From NCBI GenBank assembly GCA_022559845.1, contig CM040126.1, forward strand, positions 226,368,641 through 226,432,640: a stretch of 64,000 nt of DNA. Direction: 5' to 3'. How positions within the stretch are numbered: the first letter of the stretch is position 1; every line of letters starts with the position of its first letter. A model generated the notes under the pieces. It was not told the origin of the DNA, searched no databases, and worked only from the letters and a program-made list of their open reading frames with translations. Of this stretch, positions 22,094-32,242 are shown one piece after another. Source of the stretch: Amorphophallus konjac. Lineage: Eukaryota; Streptophyta; Magnoliopsida; Alismatales; Araceae. The translations under genes and the position numbers were made by a program.

Positions 22094-23066
22094 TCCTAGA
22101 TCCCTTCGACCCTTTCACATGGAAGTTCAACGGTCGTCCCACATCTATGCACATGGAAGTCACCTTCGGGATAAGCATGCATGTGTATAGGCTTACCACA
22201 CCACTTGGCATGAACACTATGTTGGGTCCATTCATTCACATCACCCACATGTCAAGTAGGAAACAAGAGTGGTCCATATTCGGGTGTAATGGTCCTCCTT
22301 CATTCATCATGGGTCGTAGGCATGATAGGAGTATTCATGGATGCCTGGGTCCCCCAGCATTTGTCACCCCCATACATGACCGGATCACCTATGGATGCCC
22401 TGGTCCTCCTCGTTCCATCAAAGTCTTCTTAGCATCAAAGCATGATTGTTCTACTTTTGGTTTCCCAGGTCCACCCATCACCCCTAGAATGTCCACCTTC
22501 ACAAAATTACATGAAAACCTTCGCAAGCACATCAGCAAGGAAAATGAGATTCATAAAAGGCAGGCTGACTCCCCTCGGTGTCACCAAGAATTCCATGTGG
22601 GTGACTTTGTGATGGTGAGGTCGAAGAGGCTCTCCCCGGGAGCCATCTCCAAATTGAGGCCTCGTGGGGCTAGTCCCTTCCAGGTTCTGAGGTGCATTGT
22701 CACTAATGCCTATGAGTTAGATCTTCCCGAGGAGTACGGAGTGAGCCCCACGTTCAGCGTGGCCGACCTAGTGCCATATAAGGGTCCCACGGTGGTACCT
22801 AGTGAGGATATTGAGCCCACTCCCATCATTGAGAGAGCACCCACCCGTGAGAAGAGTCCACTAGCCAGGAGTGCCCAGCGTGAGCAAATTGAGCGAATAT
22901 AGGATGAACATGGCACTGCCACCAGGAGCAAGGTGTATGAGCGCTATCTCGTCGGGTGGATGGATCGCTCTCCTTCTGAAGACTTGTGGGCGGTAACACT
23001 TCTACACCCTCTAAGGAGGGAAGGACTCTTACTCGACGGAGTCGAGTTCTCCGCACCCCGGGAGTA
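22094..23066 (+). pseudogene. Element B polyprotein, part 2: GC-x-GPP repeats, integrase C-terminal domain, chromodomain-like end
   Basis: In frame with part 1 once TK1 and one target duplication are discounted. It begins with a DPFDPF segment also seen in element C. Four GC-x-GPP units follow (22270-22476). A basic helical segment leads to an integrase C-terminal GPY/F-like domain: FHVGDFVMVRSKRLSPGA, KLRPRGASPFQVLRCI, NAYELDLPEEYGVSPTF and SVADLVPYKGP. A TAG at 22900-22902 interrupts it. The frame continues with VYERYLVGWMDRSPSEDLW, which resembles the chromodomain ends of chromoviruses, and LLLDGVEF just before the 3' LTR. No integrase zinc finger or D,D-E core is present. If translated with part 1, this would be a gag-to-chromodomain fusion, perhaps using the targeting domain while borrowing enzymes. 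That role is inference. Confidence 0.7.
22270..22476 (+). repeat. Tandem peptide repeat (GC-x-GPP), four units
   Basis: Units WSIFGCNGPPSF, RSIHGCLGPPAF, RITYGCPGPPRS and CSTFGFPGPPIT occur at spacings of about 18, 18 and 22 residues; three begin His-Asp. Element C ends with one such unit (WHIFGCPGPPSP). The function is not known to me. Confidence 0.7.
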
Positions 23067-25460
23067 TGATGGGGACATCACCTCCCATGCCCACACTCAC
23101 GGAACGTCTCCTCGCCTCAGAAGCATCCGACATGGTCTAGTCATTTATCTTGAGTCATATGTTATATTTCCTCATTTTTATTTGAGTCATATCATTGTAA
23201 TTTTCCTTTTATTTGAGTCATGTACCTAGGTTAATGAGTCATCTACCTAAGTTAAGTGTCATAGGGTTGATTAGTTTGGTTATTGGGCCCAATTCTATGG
23301 GCTAGGCCCAGGGGCGCCCCCAACCCCTTGGTTATTTGTCATTGTAACAAGAGTCAGGGAATTTTTGTAAAATGTGGGTTGCCTATATATAGGATCCCAT
23401 TTCCCCCCGTTTGAAGTTAATGAATGAATGAATATTTGAATTTTCTAGTGTCCAACTTAAATCTTCTTCTTTTGGTGAGAAGCCAATTGAGTGGGTGAGA
23501 AGCCCCTATCCCCCTCTCTCTCTACCTCTCTCTCTAGGAAGTCATTTTCTCTCTCCTCCAATTTCTCTCTCTAAAATATGCGCCCCTTTCTCTCTCCTCC
23601 CCTCCCAACCACCTTTCTCTCTCTCCCCCCCTCCAATAACTCATCCCCAACTCTCCACCACCCCACCTTAACTCCACCTCAGCCCCAAGGGAGATTCCAC
23701 CACTCCCCACTCCACCCTCCAACCACCAACCACCCACTCCCCTTCCCTAAGCACCCTCTCATCTCCCAAGGGAGAATTCCCACTCCCCAAGCCCCCCCTT
23801 TACCTTCCCCACACACCCCTTCCCATCCCCAAGACCAGAAATTAATCCCACCCTTAAACCCATTTTCAAATACCCTTTCCCTCTCTCCCTTCCAACCAAA
23901 TTCGCAGCTCCTCTCTCACACACTGCAAACACCACCTTCCAGACCCCATTCTCCCCCTCCCACACCTTGGAATACCCCCTCCCAGACCCCCTCACAGCCA
24001 GGGGTTGCCCCCACACCCATCCACCCCATTTCCCATCCCTTCTACCCCATTCCCCCACCACCTTTCACCACCTGTAATTCTCAGGTCGCAGGTAGTAGAG
24101 TACCAGTAGCTTGCAGAGCCGGCCCCGACTTCATCCCAGCATCCGTGGAGGCCCAAGAGGTACCGTTGGAAGCGTCTCTCTGTCGCTTCGCAACGGCGGT
24201 GGTCCCATCCCTTTCTGAGCTCGTGGTCGCTCGAGGGAGCCGTTCTTCTACAACTGCGCAAGACAGATCCGATCAGCAACCTGAGGCCACTTCCAGAAGT
24301 TCCCACGGCCACATCCCTCTGCTTCTTGAGGCGCCACTTTGCCGAGAGCTTCTACAATGAGTCGGCTTCCATCTCCAAGAAGCGGCATCTCATTCGGCAT
24401 CCGTAGCTAAGATTTCTCAATTTTCTCCCTCGAGTGCGCTGTTCTATCCACTCTGGGACTGAACAGACACCCAAGCGCTGTTCGGACTGTCCCTATCTAC
24501 TCCGACATCATTTGGTGCCTCCGTGGATCTCCGCTTGAAGAGGACTCGACAACGAAGCCGATGACTCTGGCCACGCCTGAATCAGAGCTCTAGAGCGCCC
24601 GTAGTGATTTCATCTTCCTGCTGTTGAGGTCATGTTGCAGTCAGAACCAGAGATCTGCATCCCTGTTCGTGCCTCTGCGCCGACCAGCACCGACTTCCCG
24701 AAATTCCGAAAATATTTGGAAGACTTCCTGGGTCACCTACGAAGACTCTCCAACTGGTATCATCACCAAAAAAATTCGGGAGTGCCTGCAGCGTCAACAA
24801 CTTCAACTGTCTGTCCTCAGTCACAGAGAGCGAGAAGAACCGGCATCATCCAACCGTTCAACTTCAATTTCAGTTTTTCCCCTCCCCGCCTGGCCGGCTT
24901 ACCGCCCCTCCCTGTGGGAGGTAGTGTTTGGCTGTAATCTTTGGCTTCCTTTCCCCAAGATCCCCCCTTGCATGGGGTGTAGTGTTGTAAGATCATAAAC
25001 AGGTCAAGCTACTCCGGCGCGGCGTGTGGGGAACCCACGCTTCCCCGCTCGCCCACGTCTCCTAGCGGGACCGGTTTCTTCAAACGGTCGAGTAAGTGCT
25101 CCAGCCTTAGCTCTCTTTAGTACTTGTTCTTTCAATATTAGCTTATAAACTCCGCTGGTCCGTGAGAGTGAGCGCCCGATCCTCAAGCCCCATTGCTTCG
25201 AGTGACCATCGTGGGAGAGAGTGTGTAACCCGTGCCCTCGGCACGACTTCGGCTCCATTGAATTGGGCTGCCTTACCCTTGGGGAATAACCTTGACCTTG
25301 CTGGCCCTCTACCAGCAAGGGCCCAACCCTCACATCCTCTACTTGGCATCGCCAAGTTACCTCGGGACTTGGGTGAGCGTCGGGTGAGTAGTCGCCAATA
25401 TCAGTCCGTTTTGATTGTGAATTGTGCTTGCTTACTTAAGTCCAAAGGTGTGTCACATCA
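23067..25460 (+). repeat. Element B 3' LTR
   Basis: TGATGGGGACATCACC to GTGTGTCACATCA, followed by CATAG. TATA box at 23384-23391. It differs from the 5' LTR by scattered substitutions and small indels. Confidence 0.95.
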
Positions 25461-25465
25461 CATAG

Positions 25466-25866
25466 TGACAATTTATTCGGGCTTCGAAGAAGCCACTGGT
25501 GCGTGCCGTCTGACTGATCAGATGATAGTGGATTACGTGTCGGGACTAAAATCCGTCATGCCGTAAAGGCCACGACGTTAATTACATCCCCTCGGAGAGG
25601 GGAAAACCCTTGATTGTTCGCCAGGAAAAGGGCCCCCATGGCCTATGATTAACATTAATAAAATGAGATAATGAAGATCTCGAATTGCGTTAAAATGCCT
25701 CTCGATGGGGTGAAAACATTTAAAACATGTTGGTCGCTTATCGACCATTTCGTGTTCGGTCGAAAGTCCGTGTTGAAAGCGCGACGAAGATGAGGATAAA
25801 ACCGCGCAAATGTCTACCGAGTATACGGCAAATTTAATAAAAGTGCGGGATCAGATCCCGATGGAT
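25466..25866 (-). repeat. Tat-type LTR-like fragment, inverted
   Basis: The first 180 bp or so match, on the opposite strand, the sequence near 49400-49580 in the LTR of TAT1: GTGTCGGGAC, GACGTTAATTA, ACCCTTGATT and the GTGACAATTT edge occur in the same order. This suggests element B inserted into an inverted relative of the TAT1 LTR. The remaining 220 bp are not assigned. Confidence 0.5.
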
Positions 25867-26366
25867 ACGGGTTAGGTTTATTGAGCTATTGGCCAGGGCA
25901 GTGTGGGATTGTGGCCATATCGGGATGGCTCCCGTGGTCTAAATATGACTTAGCGGGGCAGCATAGATATTCCTTTCGCACCGAGTCTCGAGGGAGCGGG
26001 ACTCCGAAACAGACGTCTGTATATATTTTTTTGTTGGTTACTTGATTCCCCCCCCCCCTTTTTTTAAATGCGTTGGTGTATTTTTGTTCACTTGTTATTA
26101 TTCTTACGACATTTTTTGTTTGGTTGCTTGATTCTCTTTTATTCACTTAAGTGCATGGGTATATTTTATTCATTTGTTGGTGTTATTTTTATTTTTTTGT
26201 TTAGTTTTTCATAGCTTTAAATGTTGTTTCGTTGTTCTCTTTTTGTTGTTATTATTTTTTTTGTTTCACTTCTCTTTTGTTTGTTTTGTTATTTTGCATT
26301 CTTTCTTTTATTTGTTTTTCTTCCTTTGCTCTTCCCTTTTTTAATTGGAGAACAAGAGAGGGAGGG

Positions 26367-26400
26367 GGTGATCCGACGCGCATGAGGCCGCCTGATCACC
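26367..26400. other. Hairpin 1 of repeat A copy 2
   Basis: Arms GGTGATC (26367-26373) and GATCACC (26394-26400). Confidence 0.45.
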
Positions 26401-26512
26401 TCCTCATTCACCCTTTTTTTCTTTTTTGGTCTTGTATGAGTGAATCGACGTAGGAGTGAGAGGAGACAGGGAGAGGTCAACCGGCGTCAGGAGAGAGAGT
26501 GGGAGAGAGGGG

Positions 26513-26555
26513 GGTGAACCGGCACGAGAAGCGCTCGCGCGCGTGCCGGTTCACC
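26513..26555. other. Hairpin 2 of repeat A copy 2
   Basis: Perfect 14-bp arms GGTGAACCGGCACG (26513-26526) and CGTGCCGGTTCACC (26542-26555) with a 15-bp GC-rich loop. Confidence 0.7.
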
Positions 26556-26653
26556 TCCGCTCTCTATTTTTTTTCTTTAAATGGTGGGGGCTTCGGTCGA
26601 CCTAAATGATTCGGTCTGTCAACTAAACCTCCCAGCAGCAAGAAGGGTTGGAG

Positions 26654-26690
26654 CTGCGTCGACGCAAGCTAACCCCTTGCGTCGACGCAG
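26654..26690. other. Hairpin 3 of repeat A copy 2
   Basis: Perfect 15-bp arms CTGCGTCGACGCAAG (26654-26668) and CTTGCGTCGACGCAG (26676-26690) around a 7-bp loop. Confidence 0.75.
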
Positions 26691-27300
26691 GGGTGCCCGA
26701 AAGAACCCGAAATGGAGAGGAGTCGACCCTACGACGCACAGAGCTCCGGGCTCTGCACTCCTTTGGCTCAATTGGCATAATTTTTGTTTTAAGGTTGTTT
26801 ATATGGCCAAGATGCATGCATGCATTACTTAGACTTGTTTTTCACTACGTCTATTTGATTGTCTTTTGTTCCCCCTCCTTCCTTCATGTTTCCTATTTTT
26901 GCATGACTACTCATGTAAATGCGTATGCATATGGCAGAGAAGGGAGAGGGAGGCTAGCCAAGGACCAGTGGACTTCTATTACTCCACTTGACATGGTCAC
27001 GTGATAGAGTGACAAGTGTTGGTGCATGAGCTCTTCTTTGGGGAAGTTAGGGCATGTGTAGCGGTTTATTGCGCACTTATGCTGCATATAGTTCGATGCT
27101 GAAGGAGGTGTGATATGCTCAGCTGTATGTTGAACATATGAAACTCTCCAATCCTTTAGAGCTTGTTTAGGAAAGGGTAGCAGGAGACTGACGGGTGGTC
27201 TACTGAATGCGAGAGGTTTGTAGAGACCCTTTTTTTTATTCATGCATGGGGTGATGTTGTGCCTTATGCTCGTGAGAAAGGGACACCTCATATGCATTCA

Positions 27301-28319
27301 ATTCAAAAGTGCAGTGAGCCTTTGTTTTCGACCCGTGAAGGTTAAGTGAAAATGCCCATGCAAATGCATATGAGCAGTTGGGTTCTAAGTTTGATAATGA
27401 TTCTGCCAGCCTTCCATTTATTCTTCATTCAGCAGTTTTTGCTGTCATCTTCACGTTTTACCATCGTATCGTCCGTTCATTAATATTTCTTAGCTCAGCC
27501 TTTTGTTCCAGTTTCAGGCGCAAACCCGACAGCATCTCCCCCAGACCCGGGTCCTACGGGGTATAAAATGAAGACTCGCCCACGGAAGGGTTCGAGGCGG
27601 CCTCAAAAATCATGGGTGAGCTGAGAGCAGCTACCCCACAGCCCAGATCGGGTGTAGAAGCCCCGAGGACTAGCCTACAAGGGGCCCCGGCAACTGAGGG
27701 GAAGTGATATCTAAAACTTCGGGTCACAGATTTGGCATATTGCCTGGCACATGACCGTTGTTATTCACTTCCCATACAGGGTTCCCAGGGACCATACTAT
27801 GAAGAAGTTCCTGGGGGCCTGAGGTACTCAGGAAATCTGGAAAACAAAGTGTCACCGACGTGGGGAGCTTGATGCACTCAGGGGCGAGCAAAAGAACTTA
27901 GGGAGCCATATTTGAGATGGAGAAAGGGGAGCCAAACAGAAAACCAGAACATTTGCCACAAGTGGGATTTGTATTCACCATAGAGGCATGCAGCACGAGG
28001 AGGCACACATTATAGTAAAAAGAAAAGAAAATAAGGCAGAAAGTAGAAAAAATACATTGGTCGGGGGAAATGGAGCATAGGCTCCTCCCCCCCCTTTGGC
28101 CTCACTCCCTCCCTCTCTTTTCTTTCACTCTACAGAAGTAGGCGCGAAGGCGGGCTCTCAACACTTTTTCTTCTCTTTAGGCTCTCCCTGGCGATCTCTT
28201 CTCTTCTCTCTTTTTTGATCGATCCCCTCTTTCTTCAGTAGCCAGCTAGCCACCCCCTCCTGCCAGAGAGAGAAGCCAGACCCACCGAGAAGCCAGAACC
28301 TTTTCTTCAATGGAGCATG
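27301..28319. other. Unassigned non-coding stretch
   Basis: No recognisable gene. A frame around 27500-27700 is open for short stretches but contains stops and no family motif. The section 28080-28300 is pyrimidine-rich, like the leader of an LTR read on the minus strand. Confidence 0.4.
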
Positions 28320-28321
28320 TC

Positions 28322-28331
28322 CTTTTATAGG
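28322..28331 (-). promoter_or_regulatory. Possible LTR TATA box, minus strand
   Basis: The minus strand reads CCCTATAAAAGGACATGC, followed by a purine/pyrimidine-biased leader rich in GAAG and CTTCTC. This is typical of plant LTR promoters, but no matching second LTR was found. Confidence 0.35.
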
Positions 28332-28828
28332 GAGCGGAGGTCGGGAGCTTCGAGCCTTCAGCCCTCCCTCTTTTTCTTCTTCTTCTTCTCCTTTTCCCGC
28401 TCGGAGCCATCAGGAGCCTACGCACGTATGGGGGTAGGAGGTAGCAGGCGTGTCTTCACGAGACTAGCCAAGGCCGACTAATGGAGACGTTAACGCCTTT
28501 CGCCACTCGAAGGTTGCCGTGTTTGAGGCGTCTGAGGCGACATGCGAGCTCTGTGCAAGGTTTGCAGGGGAGAAACCAACGGTCAGTGAGCCGGTTCCTT
28601 ACCAGGCGAGGGGGGAGCTTGAAGGTCCGTCTGGTAGAGGGCATGGCCATCAGCTGAGGGCCTCCAGGTGGGGGCTTCGAATCCCTTTTCTTGTCATTCT
28701 TCTTCCCATGTTCTCCTTGCTACTCTGCTTGGGATGAGCTGGCACAAAATAGAGTTCCGTGTTGGTGAAGCGACATTTCTCATCTTTTGTCATCTTCTAC
28801 CGCTGACTCATGTGGGATGGAGGGAGGT

Positions 28829-29260
28829 GCGCCAATTCAAGAGCATACAAGTGCTTGCCGAATCAAGTGGCATGGGAGGGGGCGTACCGGTTCAAGTGGG
28901 ATAGGAGGGGAAGCCTTGCGCCGATTCACATGCCCATGGGGAGTTTGCTTTTGCACGCCGATTCACATGCAAGGAGGAGAGAGGGCCGCGCCGATTAACC
29001 GGCCCATGGGGGCTGTGCCGATTCAACAGGCGTGAGGCCTACGCCGGTTCAAGTATGGGTGGGTGTGTGGAGAGCGCGCCGATCCAAGGGGGCATGAGGC
29101 CTATGTTGGTTCAAGGGCTTTGAGGCCTACTCCGATTCTTGTTGGGCTGGGTGAGAGGCGCACCAGTTCATGCCCATAAAGGGGCTTCTTGCGCTGGTTC
29201 ACATGCTTATGAGGCTTGGCCGATTCAAGTGGCCATTGGCCTTGGCACCGGTTCAAGCCC
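28829..29260 (+). repeat. Degenerate minisatellite of GCGCCGRTTCA boxes
   Basis: About a dozen variants of GCGCCGATTCA or GCGCCGGTTCA, each followed by AAGTGGCATGRGGC-like sequence, occur roughly every 25-45 bp. Similar boxes occur singly in the TAT1 LTR (GCGCCGGTTCATC near 48878) and as inverted pairs in the repeat A hairpins. Confidence 0.6.
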
Positions 29261-30681
29261 TTAGACTTCTATTGACACCTAAAATATACAAAAGTAGCCA
29301 AAGCAAGCTCAGGGCTCTGAAGACCAATCAAGGGTGCGGCTTCTGTGCCATCCCTGGAAGTTCTGAGAATCAGAATAGAAGATATCCACTACCCCTACAC
29401 TTTGATCGGCTGAAGCCATCTCTGGCTAGGCCGCTGCCCAGCACGGGTATCATTCAGATAGTCAGGCTGATATAAAACTATGACAAACTCCAGGCAATCA
29501 TCTACCTGCTGAAGAGGATCCTCAGACAATTCTGATTCTTATGAAATGGGATTCACGCTACCTCACACATGTTCGTGAACACAAGGTGTTAAACAAGCCT
29601 CAAGAAGAACAAATGTATATACAAAGAAGTCCATAAGACCAATGAAGAGAAGCCCATTAGGTGAGCCCCCGTCCAGCGCCGAATGCTGAGCAAATGGCCC
29701 AAGCCCAACACATGATGAGCGCGCCGAGATGCTCCACGTTGGGCGCGCCGGGGAGCTCATGCCGAGAGCATGAGGGCATCCCTCTATAAAAGCTGCTGAC
29801 TTCGACAAGCAAAGAGAGAGAACACATAGAGAAGAGAGAAGCAGAAGGAGCCACTGAAGGAAAGAGAGCCCGAGAGCCAGCTAAGGGATCCGAAGAGAGA
29901 AAGAGCTGCAGAAGTTCGGAGAAGAAGATTCAAGGTGGGATCAGTTTTAAAATGCCCTGAGGGACTACATTCTCCCCTTCCACCATCTATTATTTGGATA
30001 TATTTTCCTTTCTTTCGGTCTGCTTCCGAGCATCGTTATTCTAATGGCATCTAATGCCAATGTAACCCTGTCGTCAAGGGATATCGTCTGTGTTTAAATT
30101 TCCTCAGTATGATTCTCTTCAAAGCTAAATGTATGTGCTCTGTTTGGATGAAATAGCTAATAAAAAGATGTTGAAGTTTACCCTTTCTTTCTTCTCTCCC
30201 TCTGACTCTGAGATTCGCCGTATTCGATAGCTACTGCGAACGAATTAGATCCTATCGTATATCCATCTTTCAGATCTACTAAGTGCATTTCCACCACATT
30301 TCTTTCCAACCTCACAACCACACTGAGAGCCTGAGATAGTTCATCTCATGGCTTCTCATTTGTGAAATGACGAGGGATACGCTCGAATCAGAACTCATAA
30401 GGCTCCATCTGTAATTTGGCTCCCAGTGAAGCTCCAGAGGTAAAGCCATCCTCTCCTCCGATGATCTCTTCCAGAACCGTCCTCAGTGGTCGTCCTAAAC
30501 CCTGAATAAAACCCTTTGAAACCCTGTACGAAGCTCCCTGAAACTTTAAGTAAAATACTCCAAAAAAATCCTTGAATAGAACCCCTTAGAGGCCTCAAAG
30601 AAACCTCTGAAATCCTCAGCTCAGAAATCTCTTCAAACTTCCCTGAAACCCTTACTTTAGAAATCCTCAAAGCCTCCCGGT
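29261..30681 (+). repeat. LTR-like sequence with a plus-strand TATA box
   Basis: A TATAAAAG box at 29786 (context CCCTCTATAAAAGCTGC) is followed by a GAGA-rich leader to about 29940 and an AATAAAAAG polyadenylation-like signal near 30159. The stretch near 30560-30686, which together with 47887-47925 flanks element D, resembles 48600-48740. It is therefore probably part of a Tat-type LTR into which D inserted. Boundaries are not resolved. Confidence 0.4.
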
Positions 30682-30686
30682 GCGGC
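30682..30686. repeat. Target site duplication of element D (GCGGC), left copy
   Basis: GCGGC precedes the first LTR and recurs at 47882-47886 immediately after the third LTR. The inner LTR edges carry the primer site and polypurine tract, not further duplications. Confidence 0.9.
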
Positions 30687-31881
30687 TGTGACGAACCGAG
30701 GATCCGAGTACCGGAAAGGAACCGGCGCATCTCGAATCTCGGCCCGCCAACCCACGAGCCCGAAGACTCGGAAGGGTAGAAAGGAGTGGTGTGGGGTACA
30801 AAAGAAGCTGCAACGACCACAGAGATAGCACAATAATCTAAAATAAAATGCATAGAATAATATAAATAAATAAACTGCTACAAGGTTCACAGTGTCTCAT
30901 GTCCAAAAGAAAGTACAGTCAACAGGAAAGAAAGTACAACTACACGGGGCATCCCCCGAAGTACAACTACACGGGGCATCCCCTGGCTCTGGCAGACTGG
31001 CGACTAACCCTGGCTAGAAGAACCGCGCTGAAACTCGGCCGCGCCTCTCGAAGACCCCTGCCTCACCTGAAAAGCAGGGGTGAGCCTCATTTCATTGGCC
31101 CAGTAGGGATCCCGTGAATCCCCACCTCGCACGAGAAGCGAGAAGGCAGAAGGTAACCCTACCTAATAGGAGTACGGTAGAACCAACAAGCTGAAATAAA
31201 TAAACGGAAAAGCCGTCTACTCTAACAGTACCGTACTACAGAACCTCGGTCCAACAAAACACGAGTCCACGCCTGCCAGTGAACAGGAGCACTATCCACA
31301 AGAAGAACGATCGGATGCATCCCCTGACGTCTTACACCGCGTCATAAGTGTCTAGCTACTACGCCGCGGGCGTGAGACTCAGACACGCAACAAGTACCAC
31401 AACAAGGACTAGCTGGGGTCGCGCTCGTCAGCGCGCGCCCTAAGCCCCCAACTACGTGTGCACACACAGACCATCTGCTCTAGGTCGGGTCCTCTAGCTG
31501 GTTTTCCCCCCCACCGGACTCTGGTGGCAAAGGCAAGGGGCCCTACGGTAACCAGCCTAAAAATTGCGTCACACTGGGTCTCGCTCTCCACCACTCCCAG
31601 GTGGGTCCACACATGCGTGCGCAGGGAGCTACGACTAGTGGACAGGTCACTGGAAGTAAGGACTGACTCTCGGAAACCACCGACTAAACACTAGCAAGGT
31701 GCAGAGGTCATCCTCTGTACCACACCGACTCTCGGTAGCACCAGCCGACGCATCACATCCCGGGATCCCCGCGGCACCCTCGTACAGTCCCCACACGATG
31801 CCAAGCATCAGTCAGACCGTAAGACAACACAAAGGGGTCAGGACCCAATCACCCGGGCTTGATCGGCACGAAACGGCAGAC

Positions 31882-32242
31882 GCGGTCACCGGAGGACCGC
31901 CTCCGGTGGTAGCGGTCTGCCCAGGACCGCAACCACATGGTAGCGGTCCTCTTGGGACCATGACCACCCTGGCACCAGAAAAATGAAGGCGGTCGCCTGA
32001 TGACCGCCTTCACACAGTAGCGGTCCCTAGGGGACCACGACCAGGAACCAACGGTCAAAAATGCCTCGAGGCCCGTGCCGGTCCCCACGGTGATAGCGGT
32101 CGTCCCAAGACCGCGACCAACAGTCGCGGTCTGTCGCAACACCGCGACCAGCCACCGACACTTTAAGACCTAACGGTCAAAAATCCGATGAAGGCGGTCC
32201 TCACCTGACCGCTACCATTGATAGCGGTTACTGGTGAACCGC
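31882..32242. promoter_or_regulatory. Dyad array GCGGTC-N7-GACCGC, LTR 1 (9 units)
   Basis: Left halves start at 31882, 31912, 31943, 31989, 32020, 32096, 32126, 32194 and 32224. The spacer is 7 bp in all but the seventh (8 bp). Within groups, starts are 30 or 31 bp apart. Unit 9 has GCGGTT and AACCGC, both arms changed. Units 3, 5 and 7 have one damaged arm (GACCAT, GACCAC, CACCGC). An ACGGTCAAAAAT motif separates the groups. The array lies downstream of the TATA box. Confidence 0.75.

Larger units (their letters stand above)
6146..25460 (+). mobile_element. Element B: non-autonomous chromovirus-like LTR retrotransposon, split by TK1
   Basis: Two LTRs of about 2.4 kb (6146-8547 and 23067-25460), both starting TGATG and ending CATCA, flank an internal region. 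Perfect 5-bp duplications CATAG lie outside. A decayed initiator-Met primer site follows the left LTR at 8550. The internal region was about 2.7 kb before TK1 inserted at 10273/22089. It codes for a gag-like half-domain, a Pro-rich stretch, an unrecognised conserved domain, Gly-Cys-Gly-Pro-Pro units, an integrase C-terminal domain and a chromodomain-like end. Protease, reverse transcriptase, RNase H and the integrase core are absent, so it depended on another element. No clear polypurine tract: the bases before the right LTR read CACCCCGGGAGTA. Confidence 0.9.
25867..27300. repeat. Repeat A, copy 2
   Basis: Direct counterpart of 4444-6140, with the same order of landmarks: GGCCATATCGGGATGGCTCC near 25912, T-rich blocks, hairpins at 26367, 26513 and 26654, the CAAACTAAACCTCCCAG-like stretch after a GGTCGACC motif, and TGATATGCTCA near 27112. 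Divergence from copy 1 is substantial outside these landmarks. No coding potential seen. Confidence 0.55.

Noticed and set aside
22147..22902. Independent host gene downstream of TK1
   Set aside because: It is in frame with the element B ORF across the TK1 insertion and contains an integrase C-terminal domain.
27519..27720. Possible exon-like open stretch
   Set aside because: Short, interrupted by stops, no recognisable protein family, surrounded by repeats.
28630..28700. tRNA-like segment (TGGTAGAGGGCATGG, then GGGGGCTTCGAATCCC)
   Set aside because: A D-arm-like and a T-arm-like piece are present, but the acceptor arms do not pair and the anticodon arm is irregular. At most a tRNA-derived fragment.
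31882..32242. CRISPR-like or satellite array
   Set aside because: The repeated unit is a short dyad with a variable 7-bp centre and uneven group spacing, in a plant LTR; it does not fit either class.
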